Positions 44,870 through 54,975 of a stretch of 64,000 nucleotides of DNA are shown here, piece by piece; position 1 is the stretch's first letter, and the number at the start of each line of letters is the position of its first letter. Origin of the DNA: Cytophagaceae bacterium (GTDB lineage Bacteria > Bacteroidota > Bacteroidia > Cytophagales > Spirosomataceae); contig SXXW01000005.1 in the NCBI GenBank assembly GCA_005791165.1, positions 1-64,000 of the forward strand, read 5' to 3'. The position numbers and the translations under genes are program-made. The notes under the pieces are model-generated. The model had not been told where the DNA came from. It ran no database searches and saw nothing but the letters and a program-made list of their open reading frames with translations.

Positions 44870-45100
44870 TTATTGAACTCCTTCTGCCAACACTAAAACT
44901 TTATTATTTAAAACTTCAACTACACCACCCTCAATCTGAAAAGCTTGTTTATCTGCGACAAGTTCGCCCTTTTGCAAAGTACTTACAATCGCAGCATGAT
45001 CATTTAATATTTGAAACGACCCATCCACACCCGGAAGTGTTACAACAGAAGCTTCGCCAGCAAATACTTTACGATCAGGAGTAATAATTTCTAAATACAT
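44870..45100 (-). CDS. atpC: ATP synthase F1 epsilon subunit, short form
   Basis: The epsilon subunit joins the rotor of F1Fo ATP synthase. The 76-residue protein holds only the N-terminal beta-sandwich (L-E-I-I-T-P-D-R at the start, L-P-G-V-D-G-S-F near residue 22, H-A-A-I-V-S near 35). It lacks the C-terminal helical hairpin that inhibits ATP hydrolysis in longer forms of 130-140 residues. Short epsilon subunits are common in Bacteroidota as far as I know. It follows atpD after six bases. Confidence 0.93.
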   Translation of the reverse strand: MYLEIITPDRKVFAGEASVVTLPGVDGSFQILNDHAAIVSTLQKGELVADKQAFQIEGGVVEVLNNKVLVLAEGVQ

Positions 45101-45106
45101 TTTTTT

Positions 45107-46636
<1,530 letters not shown>

Positions 46637-46697
46637 TTAATGATTAGCTAAAAACTAATGTTTGACATCTACCTGAATGCCTTGTACATTCGGAATG

Positions 46698-46728
46698 CAA
46701 AATTAGTCTGTAAATTCCAATTACCAAA
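46698..46728 (-). promoter_or_regulatory. promoter of atpD-atpC
   Basis: On the minus strand TTTG (46725-46728), exactly 19 bases, then TAATTTTG (46698-46705). Transcription should start near 46691, leaving a leader of about 65 bases. Confidence 0.75.
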
Positions 46729-46843
46729 ACTCCCGTTTGGATTTTTTTGCTATTTTTATACAAAATCAGCCTATTTCTTTGAATGAATTAAAGTTTATGC
46801 TGAAATTTAAATTTCCAATTGCACATTATCTTAAATTAAATCA

Positions 46844-49021
46844 TTGAGCAAACAACAATTCACTTTTAATACCTGGGCCTTTGTCCTTTTAAATGGCATC
46901 GGACTAGCATGTCTCAGCTATTTTTTTTTAAATGGTGTACCCGTTTTTAATACTCAAATTGCTAGTGAATTAATTCCAGTTCAAGGAGTTATAGATCAAA
47001 ATTCATTGGGCCAATTAAGCTCCACCCTTTTTTTAATTCGGCAACACTATGTGTTTTTTCCTGTTGAGCTATCCGCGGTCCCATTTATACTATTTTTCAT
47101 TTTTTCTTTTATCGGAATTACCTATCTAATCATAAGTTTCAAAAAATGGTCTAGCATTTCATGGCTATTTATCGTGTCAGGAGTTTTGCTTTGGTTGGCC
47201 ATCATATTAGTTAAAAATGCCGAACAGCCTATTGAAACTTTTTATGAAATGCTCTTTTCCCAATGGATTTGGCTTGGAATTATTAGCTTATTTTTAATAA
47301 CTATTTTATTCTCTAACACTATATGCCTGTTTTTATTACAATTGGGACATTCGCCGACTAAAAAAGAAACTCAAAAAAAATGGCTAATTCTATTTGGTTT
47401 TTATGCAGTAAACCTAATTTTCAGTTTTGGCCATTTGATTTATAATTTTCAGACAAAAACCTATATCCCTAGTTTTGTTTTTTGGATTTCAAGCATCTTT
47501 CTTGGTCTTTTTCAAAAGCATAAAAAACAGGAGGATACTTCATTGTTTATGGGTTTAGCATTTTTAAGCTTATCAACTGCCCTTTTAATGCTCTACACTT
47601 CTAATGATCCAGGAATTAGGGCGATAGAAACGTGGGCTTTAATATGCCAATTAATCATACTGGTTTTGTTTCCATTGTTTATCCTTAGAAATTTCAATGA
47701 ATTGATCAAACTAAATTTGCCGATTTATAAGGTTGTTGACAAGCCTCAGTTCCTACCTACCTATATTTTATTTATCGGAGTTTTGATTTTAGGCTCCGCT
47801 TTTGTTTTTGCTTTGAATGGAGGTGCTTACCACCAAATCACAGCGGCAAAATACAATGCCGACGGTGAATTAGCTCAAGTTTTAAAGGATCCATTTTTAG
47901 CTGAGATCAACTATAAACAAGGTTTGATTCACAGTAAACTTAATGCCAAAAGCAATACCAGTTTAGCCCGCATCGCATATCAAGAAAATAAAATAGAGGA
48001 ATTAGCCTACTATTTGTCGACAAGCCAGGTAAAATTCCCCAATGAAAAAATTGCCATTGCGCTGAGCAATATTTATCAGAATGAAAATCACCTATTCGAA
48101 TCATTATTTGCCTTGCAAAGCGCTCATCAAAAAATGCCAGAAAGCATTGAAATCATAACACAATTAGCTCATGCTTTTGAAAAATTAAATCAATTAGATT
48201 CCTCCGTTTATTATCATCGAAAAGCTTTTGAGTTAGCTCCAGAATCTACTTTAGCAAGGGCTAATTTTCTTTACGCAATAGCCAAAAACAATAAAAATAT
48301 AACCTTGCCTGATACGGAACAAGCTACCCAAGATCCTGCTATTTTAGCGAATTTATGGGCTATAGGCATTCTAAGAAATCAAAGATTAGGTTCAAAGTTT
48401 GTAGAAAGCTCCTTCAAGCCAAGAGCAGATGTCAGGGATCTAGCGATGATTTACAATTCTATTCCATACTTTAAGAATAAACAAAACCTCCTACCCATTC
48501 ACGAAATGGCCAAGGACACAAAAATTTTATCTCTATTTCCAGAAATCAAATTAGCCGAGGCAATGCAAGATTATTTTCACGAGGACCCATTAAGTTCCTT
48601 GGAAAAAATCGCGCTATACATAGATATTCAACCCATTGATCAAACAGAAGGCCTTCAATCTTTACTTAATTTTTGGCATGAAGCTTCTTTGATTCCCGTC
48701 ACAAGTCCGAAAATTTCAAATAAATCGGAGGCTATGTCGGCAGTAAAAAAATATCCTTTCCAATTAAATGTCTTACACAATGCGATTCCATTTTTAAGTA
48801 AAAAAGAAGCTTATGATGCCAGTCTAGCTGCATTAAGATGGAACAAAGAAGTACCTGATTTTTATCCACTTTACGCATTACAGGCATTAGAAATAGGGGA
48901 AATCGAGTACGCCAAAGAAGCCATGAATTCATTAAAAAAATTAAACCCTGAAATTTTCAAGGTAAATATAAAGCCATTTGAAAGCCAGTTAGCGGCAGCA
49001 ATTCAGAGACAAAAGTTTTAA
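46844..49021 (+). CDS. membrane protein with TPR-like C-terminal half
   Basis: The 725-residue protein has two halves. Residues 1 to about 330 contain nine or ten hydrophobic helices. Residues 345-725 are helical repeats with a TPR-like pattern (for example around A-L-Q-S-A-H-Q-K-M-P and Y-Y-H-R-K-A-F-E-L-A-P-E). I do not recognise the family. The start is TTG at 46844: an in-frame stop lies four codons upstream (46832) and no ATG occurs before the first helix. It could be a membrane scaffold, or a polymer ligase-like or glycosyltransferase-like protein with TPRs, but no catalytic motif is visible. It stands between atpD (divergent) and rpsJ. Confidence 0.75.
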   Translation: MSKQQFTFNTWAFVLLNGIGLACLSYFFLNGVPVFNTQIASELIPVQGVIDQNSLGQLSSTLFLIRQHYVFFPVELSAVPFILFFIFSFIGITYLIISFKKWSSISWLFIVSGVLLWLAIILVKNAEQPIETFYEMLFSQWIWLGIISLFLITILFSNTICLFLLQLGHSPTKKETQKKWLILFGFYAVNLIFSFGHLIYNFQTKTYIPSFVFWISSIFLGLFQKHKKQEDTSLFMGLAFLSLSTALLMLYTSNDPGIRAIETWALICQLIILVLFPLFILRNFNELIKLNLPIYKVVDKPQFLPTYILFIGVLILGSAFVFALNGGAYHQITAAKYNADGELAQVLKDPFLAEINYKQGLIHSKLNAKSNTSLARIAYQENKIEELAYYLSTSQVKFPNEKIAIALSNIYQNENHLFESLFALQSAHQKMPESIEIITQLAHAFEKLNQLDSSVYYHRKAFELAPESTLARANFLYAIAKNNKNITLPDTEQATQDPAILANLWAIGILRNQRLGSKFVESSFKPRADVRDLAMIYNSIPYFKNKQNLLPIHEMAKDTKILSLFPEIKLAEAMQDYFHEDPLSSLEKIALYIDIQPIDQTEGLQSLLNFWHEASLIPVTSPKISNKSEAMSAVKKYPFQLNVLHNAIPFLSKKEAYDASLAALRWNKEVPDFYPLYALQALEIGEIEYAKEAMNSLKKLNPEIFKVNIKPFESQLAAAIQRQKF

Positions 49022-49024
49022 TTA

Positions 49025-49056
49025 TTTGGGAATCAGGATTAAACCGCCTATCTTTG
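49025..49056 (+). promoter_or_regulatory. promoter of rpsJ
   Basis: TTTG (49025-49028), 20 bases, then TATCTTTG (49049-49056). Transcription should start near 49063, about 64 bases before the chosen rpsJ start. Confidence 0.6.
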
Positions 49057-49062
49057 CAACAC

Positions 49063-49126
49063 AAATACCATGTCTAACGGAGTTAATGGTTCTTTCGTTA
49101 TTCATTCACTTAATGAACCAAATCAT
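49063..49126 (+). promoter_or_regulatory. rpsJ leader with two exclusive hairpins
   Basis: In the leader, TGGTTC (49087-49092) can pair with GAACCA (49115-49120), or TTCATT (49101-49106) with AATGAA (49112-49117). The two helices share bases, so only one can form at a time. That is the layout of a regulatory leader, but the stems are short and A+T-rich and no ligand or protein site is recognised. Confidence 0.3.
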
Positions 49127-49432
49127 ATGAATCAAAAAATTCGAATTAAGCTGAAATCATTTGATCACACGTTAGTGGACAAATCAGCAGAAAAAATTGT
49201 AAAAGCTGTTAAAGCTACGGGTGCTGTTGTTTCTGGCCCGATTCCATTGCCAACAAAAATCGAAAAATTCACTGTTTTAAGATCTCCACACGTTAACAAA
49301 AAAGCGCGTGAGCAATTTCAATTGTGTACTTACAAGCGTTTAATTGACATCTTTTCATCTTCTGCAAAAACAGTAGATGCATTGATGAAATTAGAATTGC
49401 CATCAGGAGTAGACGTAGAAATCAAAGTTTAA
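49127..49432 (+). CDS. rpsJ: 30S ribosomal protein S10
   Basis: S10 (also NusE in antitermination) is a component of the 30S head. From the ATG at 49127 it is 101 residues, the standard length, starting [14 protein letters not shown] and including [14 protein letters not shown] frame starting at 49070 would add 19 residues unlike any S10 and would start a few bases after the predicted transcription start. rpsJ normally opens the S10 operon with rplC; here it is alone, with its own promoter and terminator. Confidence 0.96.
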   Translation: MNQKIRIKLKSFDHTLVDKSAEKIVKAVKATGAVVSGPIPLPTKIEKFTVLRSPHVNKKAREQFQLCTYKRLIDIFSSSAKTVDALMKLELPSGVDVEIKV

Positions 49433-49456
49433 GGATTTTTAAACTTTAGACATATA

Positions 49457-49486
49457 AAAAAGCTTTCAGAAATGAAGGCTTTTTTT
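49457..49486. terminator. bidirectional terminator behind rpsJ
   Basis: A 12-base-pair stem with one G-T pair (49457-49468 and 49473-49484, four-base loop) is flanked by A- and T-runs. It ends both rpsJ and the convergent polysaccharide unit, whose last stop codon (49485-49487) touches it. Confidence 0.8.
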
Positions 49487-50333
49487 ATAAATATACAGTA
49501 CGGGCTTTTTCCCAGTTTACCTTTTGGTCTGCTTCAGCTAAATCAATAAATTCTCGGCCGATCATCAGTCGCTCCAATTTAGATAATGCCCCCGACAGGC
49601 CATAATAGGACTTAAACTTACGAATGATACTTAAATCCTGGATCATCGGTTGGCCCGCATCAAAATCCCTAGGGTGAAAATAAGTCATTACATATTTTTG
49701 CTGGTCCCACAATTTAGCCAAAATGGCATCAGGCAATAATCTGAAATACCCCCCTCCTGAAAAAATAACAGGCATTCCCACCATGGAAGTAACATTGATG
49801 GGGAATTCTTTGAGTTTATGTCCATCTACATCGACCCAACAAGGTTCTTGTTGGCCAAAATTAGCAAAGCCACCATGCGCTCTTTTCGCAGGAAATATCG
49901 AGCAATCTATTTCGATTCCTTGCTTGATCAATTCACTAAATACCCATTTATTTGATTCCATCAATGAGAAGCCTGGAGCACGGTAAGCTCTAATTTTCTT
50001 GCCTGTAATACCTTCTAAACTCTCAATAGAACGCTTCAAATCTTCTGCAAAAGCAATTATATTTTGTTGATAGGCTAATTGGTGCAAATCAGAATGTGTG
50101 GCTATTTCATTGCCAGATTCAGCTATTTTTTTGATGATTTCTGGATATTTTCTGGCGACCCAACCTAAGCAAAAAAAAGTTGCTTTTTGATTATTTCGAT
50201 TCAGCATTTCCAATATCCGTTCCACATTTTCTTGAATCCTGGATGGAAATTTAGCCCAATCTTCCTCAGTCCTGGTGCTAGGATGATCTAACAAATGAAA
50301 CCACTCCTCGATATCAAAAGTTAAAATTGTCAT
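49485..50333 (-). CDS. polysaccharide deacetylase (XrtA-linked type)
   Basis: The 282-residue protein is a NodB-homology deacetylase. The metal-binding triad is Asp7 (T-F-D-I-E-E) with His80 and His84 (H-S-D-L-H). Y-R-A-P-G-F is motif 3, and the C-terminal DUF3473-like region includes the Y-F-H-P-R-D-F segment. This subtype occurs in exopolysaccharide clusters, where it removes acetyl groups from N-acetyl sugars in the polymer. No signal peptide is visible, so it may act in the cytoplasm or be exported otherwise. It follows directly on the stop of the formyltransferase gene. Confidence 0.9.
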   Translation of the reverse strand: MTILTFDIEEWFHLLDHPSTRTEEDWAKFPSRIQENVERILEMLNRNNQKATFFCLGWVARKYPEIIKKIAESGNEIATHSDLHQLAYQQNIIAFAEDLKRSIESLEGITGKKIRAYRAPGFSLMESNKWVFSELIKQGIEIDCSIFPAKRAHGGFANFGQQEPCWVDVDGHKLKEFPINVTSMVGMPVIFSGGGYFRLLPDAILAKLWDQQKYVMTYFHPRDFDAGQPMIQDLSIIRKFKSYYGLSGALSKLERLMIGREFIDLAEADQKVNWEKARTVYL

Positions 50334-51107
50334 TTATATCCACCTAAAAAATAGGGCTCCATTTTTTTTAAAAGTAAGTACGTCTTGCCGACTAGGAAAT
50401 GAAAAATAAGTTAACTCCTCCTTGGGGTTTGGAATCAGCGTATAGGATTTGTCTCGAATTAAAATCATCGATTCTAAGATACAATCCATCCCCAAGTCTT
50501 TCGTGAACTCAATCAGTTCCTCTTGAGTTCTTCCCGCAATCTCCACTTTCTTTTGTAGGACGATTGGCCCTGAATCAATACCCTCATCCACAAAAAATAC
50601 CGAAACCCCCGTATATTTTTCTTGATTCTTTAATACCCAAAAAGAAGGCATTAAACCTCGATACTTAGGCAATAAAGCCGTATGAAGATTGATCGTCCCT
50701 TGGGTTGGTATATCCAATAGCGCTCTTTTAAATATTTGGTTTCCGCCAATAGACACAAATAAATCCGCTTTAAGATCTGATAGTATTTTTATATTTTCTG
50801 AGGAATTTACAGACCCCTCCAAGGTAAATAGTGGTATAGAAGCCTGCCTTAACACGGCCTTTACCGAATGCCCAGGCGTCAATTTTGATTTGATAAATTT
50901 GAGAGAGAAATAGATAAAAAATTCTAGACCAAAAACATCCAAAGTCTTTTTCATTTTGGCAAAAAATGATTCTCTTTTACCAAAAGGGGAAACTTCAAAA
51001 AGCACGGTACCTACCCATTCAATATCCTTAGGCATTCCCGCATGTAATTTTTTAATTGCCTTTGGTAAAAAAAACGGATCGTCCTGGGTCAATAATACTA
51101 CTCTCAT
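50334..51107 (-). CDS. formyltransferase-family protein
   Basis: The 257-residue protein has the formyl_trans_N fold with the catalytic Asn-His in N-L-H-T-A-L-L-P-K-Y-R-G (near residue 140) and the catalytic Asp in G-I-D-S-G-P-I-V. It lacks the C-terminal domain of methionyl-tRNA formyltransferase. Its neighbours are a glycosyltransferase and a deacetylase, so it more likely formylates an amino-sugar nucleotide (as in ArnA- or WbtJ-like enzymes) than initiator tRNA. The start overlaps the glycosyltransferase by 4 bases. Confidence 0.85.
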   Translation of the reverse strand: MRVVLLTQDDPFFLPKAIKKLHAGMPKDIEWVGTVLFEVSPFGKRESFFAKMKKTLDVFGLEFFIYFSLKFIKSKLTPGHSVKAVLRQASIPLFTLEGSVNSSENIKILSDLKADLFVSIGGNQIFKRALLDIPTQGTINLHTALLPKYRGLMPSFWVLKNQEKYTGVSVFFVDEGIDSGPIVLQKKVEIAGRTQEELIEFTKDLGMDCILESMILIRDKSYTLIPNPKEELTYFSFPSRQDVLTFKKNGALFFRWI

Positions 51108-51862
51108 TTCTTAGATTTAAATAATTGGAAAATTTTACGCAATGGCTTCAAAGCTAAGGTAAAGAAATATGGATTTATATGATTCACTGACCAAGCTTTT
51201 CGATCTTCCGCATTTGCAATGAGGCGGTGCTTAAACGAGGCCGTACTTGTTCCCCCATTTCGCATGGTCATCAAAACCTTAGGTAAATATACCGCCTTCA
51301 TTTTATTCATGTACAATGCTCTGAGCATCCATTCGTAATCTGCCGAACAAGTAAAATCTGTTCTATAGGGACCATTTTTATCTGCTGAAGACTTCTTAAT
51401 ATAAAAAGACAAATGCGGAGGCATCCACCCGTAAAGCCATTGTTTTTCTTGATATGCACCCGCAGTCCAATAACGAACTATTTTTTGTGGATTTTCAGGA
51501 TTTACATATTGCTTATCTCCATATACTACATCAACTTGGTTAGATTCAAATGTAGAAACTACAGAGCTTATCACATCGTTAGAAGGATAAAAGTCATCTG
51601 CGCCTATCATTCCGATGACATCCCCTTGAATTAATTTTAAACCCTTATTCATCGCATCATAAATCCCCGCATCTTTTTCAGAAATAAAATGGATGGATGA
51701 ACCAAAAGATTTCAAAATTTCTAAACTCCCATCGGTAGATCCACCATCAATAACCCAATATTCTATATTTGGGTAATCTTGGGCCAATACGCTCTCTATG
51801 GTCTGCCTAAGAGTGGCAGCCGATTGATATGAGACCGTAAGGATGGAAACTTTCAAATTCAA
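51104..51862 (-). CDS. family 2 glycosyltransferase
   Basis: The 252-residue GT2 enzyme has the GT-A fold. V-S-I-L-T-V-S-Y-Q-S opens the protein, the nucleotide-sugar site contains D-G-G-S-T-D-G, and the D-x-D-like metal site is in G-A-D-D-F. W-M-P-P-H-L follows, seen in WcaA-type transferases. It adds a sugar to a lipid-linked or surface glycan. It leads the unit GT2-formyltransferase-deacetylase. A TATCTTTG -7 element (51874-51881) lies 12 bases before the start, without a clear -33 element. Confidence 0.9.
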   Translation of the reverse strand: MNLKVSILTVSYQSAATLRQTIESVLAQDYPNIEYWVIDGGSTDGSLEILKSFGSSIHFISEKDAGIYDAMNKGLKLIQGDVIGMIGADDFYPSNDVISSVVSTFESNQVDVVYGDKQYVNPENPQKIVRYWTAGAYQEKQWLYGWMPPHLSFYIKKSSADKNGPYRTDFTCSADYEWMLRALYMNKMKAVYLPKVLMTMRNGGTSTASFKHRLIANAEDRKAWSVNHINPYFFTLALKPLRKIFQLFKSKK

Positions 51863-51939
51863 ATTTTAAAGAACAAAGATAGAAAATCATCGCATTGTTT
51901 TCCCTTTCCCCACCGCCTCAGATTTTTTTTTCATTGAAC

Positions 51940-51971
51940 ACTTGAATAAAATATAAATTATCGTACCTTTG
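51940..51971 (+). promoter_or_regulatory. promoter of the rpmH operon
   Basis: CTTG (51940-51943), 20 bases, then an exact TACCTTTG (51964-51971). It precedes rpmH by 43 bases. Confidence 0.6.
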
Positions 51972-52014
51972 CAAACCCAATTCGAAACTGTTGGGGATTT
52001 AATAATTAATAGAA

Positions 52015-52170
52015 ATGAAAAGAACTTTCCAACCCTCGGTTAAAAAAAGAAAGAATAAGCATGGTTTCCGTGAGCGCATGTCGACAGCAAATGGTCGTCG
52101 TGTTTTAACTGCGCGTCGCGCAAAAGGACGTCATAAGCTTTCAGTTTCTGACGAAAAGAGAGGAAAATAA
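52015..52170 (+). CDS. rpmH: 50S ribosomal protein L34
   Basis: The 51-residue gene encodes M-K-R-T-F-Q-P-S followed by the conserved [21 protein letters not shown] segment of L34, with a short Lys/Arg-rich end. It heads the run rpmH-rnpA-S41-tsaB-DUF2480. The pair rpmH-rnpA is conserved in most bacteria, although dnaA is not adjacent here. Confidence 0.97.
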   Translation: MKRTFQPSVKKRKNKHGFRERMSTANGRRVLTARRAKGRHKLSVSDEKRGK

Positions 52171-52230
52171 GCCATAATTCTAAGAAAGGCTGATTTCTGG
52201 CTCGCTGTTGCTTAAAAAAGTATTCTTGCC

Positions 52231-52632
52231 GTGAAATTCACTTTCCAAAAATCTGAGCGGTTAACGCAAAAAAAAATAATCGATTCTTTATTTCAAAAGG
52301 ATAGTCAAATTGTGTCACAACGATTTTTCTATCCTTTTCGAGTTTTGTATCGTTCCTGTGATATAAAGTCCGAATCTCCACAAATTTTAATTTCAGTTCC
52401 CAAGAGAAAATTCAAGAAGGCCGTAGACCGCAATTTAATTAAGCGAAGAACTAGGGAAGCCTATCGATTAACAAAACCTGAATTTCAAGGATTAGCCTAC
52501 AATAAATTACCTGATATAATGGGATTTATTTATATTGGCACTGATATCGAATCGTTTGAATTAATTCAAAAAAAAATGCATCAAATTTTTACTGCATTTA
52601 CAAAAAATGAAAATCTAAAAAATGAAGTTTAG
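52231..52632 (+). CDS. rnpA: ribonuclease P protein component
   Basis: RnpA is the protein partner of the RNase P RNA that trims tRNA 5' ends. The 133-residue protein has the RNR motif (K-A-V-D-R-N-L-I-K-R-R-T-R-E-A-Y-R) and the F-T-F-Q-K-S-E-R-L start. The start codon is GTG at 52231; an in-frame stop lies six codons upstream and no ATG fits. It is 60 bases behind rpmH and overlaps the protease gene by 11 bases. Confidence 0.93.
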   Translation: MKFTFQKSERLTQKKIIDSLFQKDSQIVSQRFFYPFRVLYRSCDIKSESPQILISVPKRKFKKAVDRNLIKRRTREAYRLTKPEFQGLAYNKLPDIMGFIYIGTDIESFELIQKKMHQIFTAFTKNENLKNEV

Positions 52633-54295
52633 TCAAAAATATCTTAGAAGGTCTTTCGTTGGGTTAATCGCTTTAGCTAGCTTAATTGGATTTTCATTTA
52701 GCAGGCCGGCCAAGCGCCTATTTGACATTGCCAAAAATCTAGATTTATACGCGTCTGTATTCAAGGAATTAAATAAATTTTATGTGGATGATGTAAATCC
52801 AAATTTGGCTGTCAAAACCTCTATAGATGCGCTTTTAAAAAGTTTTGATCCTTATACCGTATATTATCCCGAGGATGAATTGGAGGATTTCATGACGATG
52901 ACCACAGGAAAATACCAAGGAATAGGTATCGTTTTAGCTGATATTAATGGAGAATACCGTGTTGCGTATGTGGATGAAAATAGCCCTGCGTCAAAAGCCG
53001 GGTTGGGCATTGGGGACCAATTGATCTCTGTGAATGGCATCAAAATATCGGATGCTCCTGAGGCTGAACCTTCAAAACTTTTAAAGGGACAAGCTGGCAC
53101 TTCCTTAGATATTTCCATTTTGAAAAACGACGAAAGCGCGCCTAAGACTATACATTTAAAGCGAGAGACTGTTCAAATTAATAATGTCATTTATTCTGGC
53201 ATCATTCGGCCGGGTGTCGGGTATATTTCCTTAGAGGAATTTAATGCTTCGGCCACCAAAGAGCTAAAGGCCGCTTTATCTAAGTTGAAACAAGCGGGGA
53301 TGCAAAAATTAATTTTAGACCTCCGTGAAAATCCAGGCGGTTTACTGACACAGGCGGTTGATATTTGTAATTTATTTTTGGCCAAAGAAACTAAGATTGT
53401 AGAAACCAGAGGGAAAGTAGAAGAATGGAATAAAACGTATACGGCATTGAATAGTAGTTTCGACTCAGAAATTCCACTCATTATATTAATCAATGGCCAT
53501 TCCGCCTCCGCGGCCGAGATTGTGGCAGGAGTTATGCAAGATTACGACCGAGCGGTTTTGATAGGTAAAAAAAGTTACGGAAAGGGGCTCGTCCAAGTGA
53601 CCAGAGATCTTCCATATCGAACAAAAATGAAAATCACAACGGCCAAATATTACATCCCTAGTGGACGTTGCATTCAGGCGATTGACTACCAACATAAAAA
53701 ATCTGATGGCCAAGCCATTGCATACAAAGACTCATCCATTAAATCATTTAAAACGCAAAATGGAAGAACGGTTGTAGACGGGGGAGGAATTCTCCCAGAT
53801 ATCCTTATAGGTAAGGACCTCATGTCTTCAAGTTTTACGCAAGCGCTCATGAAACAACATATGATTTTTTTATACGCTTGTCATTATCAAAAAAATCATC
53901 CTAAAATTGCCAGCGCCGAATCGTTCGTTTTTTCAGAAAACGATATGAATGACTTTCAAAATTGGCTTAAAAACCAGAAATTTATTTATGAAAGTCCGGT
54001 GGAAAAACAAGTGCGAATGGTGATTGACCTAGCTAAAAAAGACCAAGCCTATGCAAGTTTAGAAGCGAGCATGTCAGCCTTAAAATCAGAATGGAGCTCG
54101 TCTACGACTAAAGAACTTTTAGCCCATAAGCAAGAAATTATTTCTTTGATTGAGCAAGAAATTATCCTGCATTATTATTTACAAAAAGGGGTAAATCAAT
54201 GGTCTTTTTCGAAAGATCCCGTTATTTTAGAGGGTTTAAATTTATTTAATCAGCCTCAAAAATTTCAAGAAATTTTAGCCAAAAAAAATAAATGA
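52622..54295 (+). CDS. C-terminal processing peptidase (S41 family)
   Basis: The 557-residue protease has an N-terminal signal/anchor segment (about residues 11-28), a PDZ domain (about 95-175) and the S41 core. The catalytic Ser296 is in H-S-A-S-A-A-E and Lys321 in Y-G-K-G. A 190-residue helical C-terminal region follows. Such CtpA-like enzymes trim or degrade periplasmic proteins. The start overlaps rnpA by 11 bases and the end overlaps tsaB by 4, so it is locked into a translation-apparatus operon. Confidence 0.93.
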   Translation: MKFSQKYLRRSFVGLIALASLIGFSFSRPAKRLFDIAKNLDLYASVFKELNKFYVDDVNPNLAVKTSIDALLKSFDPYTVYYPEDELEDFMTMTTGKYQGIGIVLADINGEYRVAYVDENSPASKAGLGIGDQLISVNGIKISDAPEAEPSKLLKGQAGTSLDISILKNDESAPKTIHLKRETVQINNVIYSGIIRPGVGYISLEEFNASATKELKAALSKLKQAGMQKLILDLRENPGGLLTQAVDICNLFLAKETKIVETRGKVEEWNKTYTALNSSFDSEIPLIILINGHSASAAEIVAGVMQDYDRAVLIGKKSYGKGLVQVTRDLPYRTKMKITTAKYYIPSGRCIQAIDYQHKKSDGQAIAYKDSSIKSFKTQNGRTVVDGGGILPDILIGKDLMSSSFTQALMKQHMIFLYACHYQKNHPKIASAESFVFSENDMNDFQNWLKNQKFIYESPVEKQVRMVIDLAKKDQAYASLEASMSALKSEWSSSTTKELLAHKQEIISLIEQEIILHYYLQKGVNQWSFSKDPVILEGLNLFNQPQKFQEILAKKNK

Positions 54296-54975
54296 GTCTC
54301 ATATTAAGTATCGAAACTTCTTCCCAACTGTGTTCAGTGGCGCTGCATGACCAAGGCAGATTAATCGCCGCATCGCAAAGTGAGGAAGAAGGTGCACACG
54401 CAAAACAATTAACATTGCTCATTGAGGACGCCATAAAAAAATCCGGTACTAAACTTAGCTTGTTAGTTGGAATAGCGATTTCAATCGGCCCAGGATCCTA
54501 CACTGGCTTACGAATTGGATTAGCGACGGCAAAGGGCCTTTGTTTTGGCCTTGATAAACCACTCATGGCTGTGTCTACATTAAAAATACTTGCGGCTAGA
54601 TACGCTGATTCAAAGGAACATCAAATATTGATTCCTGTCATGGATGCCAGGCGAATGGAAGTTTATACAGCAGTCTATACCCACGATTTACAAGAGCTTG
54701 AACCCGCAAATGCGTTAATCTTAGATGATTTTTCTTTTGCCGCATACCAAGAAAAAAACGCGGTAATTTTTGGACATGGGGCACAAAAATGCAAAGAATT
54801 ATTGCCGTCTTCTTCGATTACCTTTGATTTAGAAAATCCTTATCCTGAGGCGATTCACATGGGAAAATTAGCCTATGAAGCTTATTTGAACAAAAAATTT
54901 GAAAATATAGTGACCATAGAACCCAATTATTTGAAGGAATATATGGGACAGAAGTCACAAAAAAAATATATCTAA
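54292..54975 (+). CDS. tsaB: tRNA threonylcarbamoyladenosine biosynthesis protein TsaB
   Basis: TsaB supports TsaD in making the t6A base of ANN-decoding tRNAs. The 227-residue protein has the ASKHA-type opening (L-S-I-E-T-S), the G-P-G-S-Y-T-G-L-R-I-G signature (near residues 65-75) and the shortened C-terminal half typical of TsaB. It starts within the stop of the protease gene (ATGA) and overlaps the next gene by one base. Confidence 0.95.
   Translation: MSLILSIETSSQLCSVALHDQGRLIAASQSEEEGAHAKQLTLLIEDAIKKSGTKLSLLVGIAISIGPGSYTGLRIGLATAKGLCFGLDKPLMAVSTLKILAARYADSKEHQILIPVMDARRMEVYTAVYTHDLQELEPANALILDDFSFAAYQEKNAVIFGHGAQKCKELLPSSSITFDLENPYPEAIHMGKLAYEAYLNKKFENIVTIEPNYLKEYMGQKSQKKYI

Noticed and set aside
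52171-52230. Replication origin near rpmH-rnpA
   Set aside because: rpmH-rnpA marks the origin in some phyla, but no dnaA gene or cluster of DnaA boxes is visible here.
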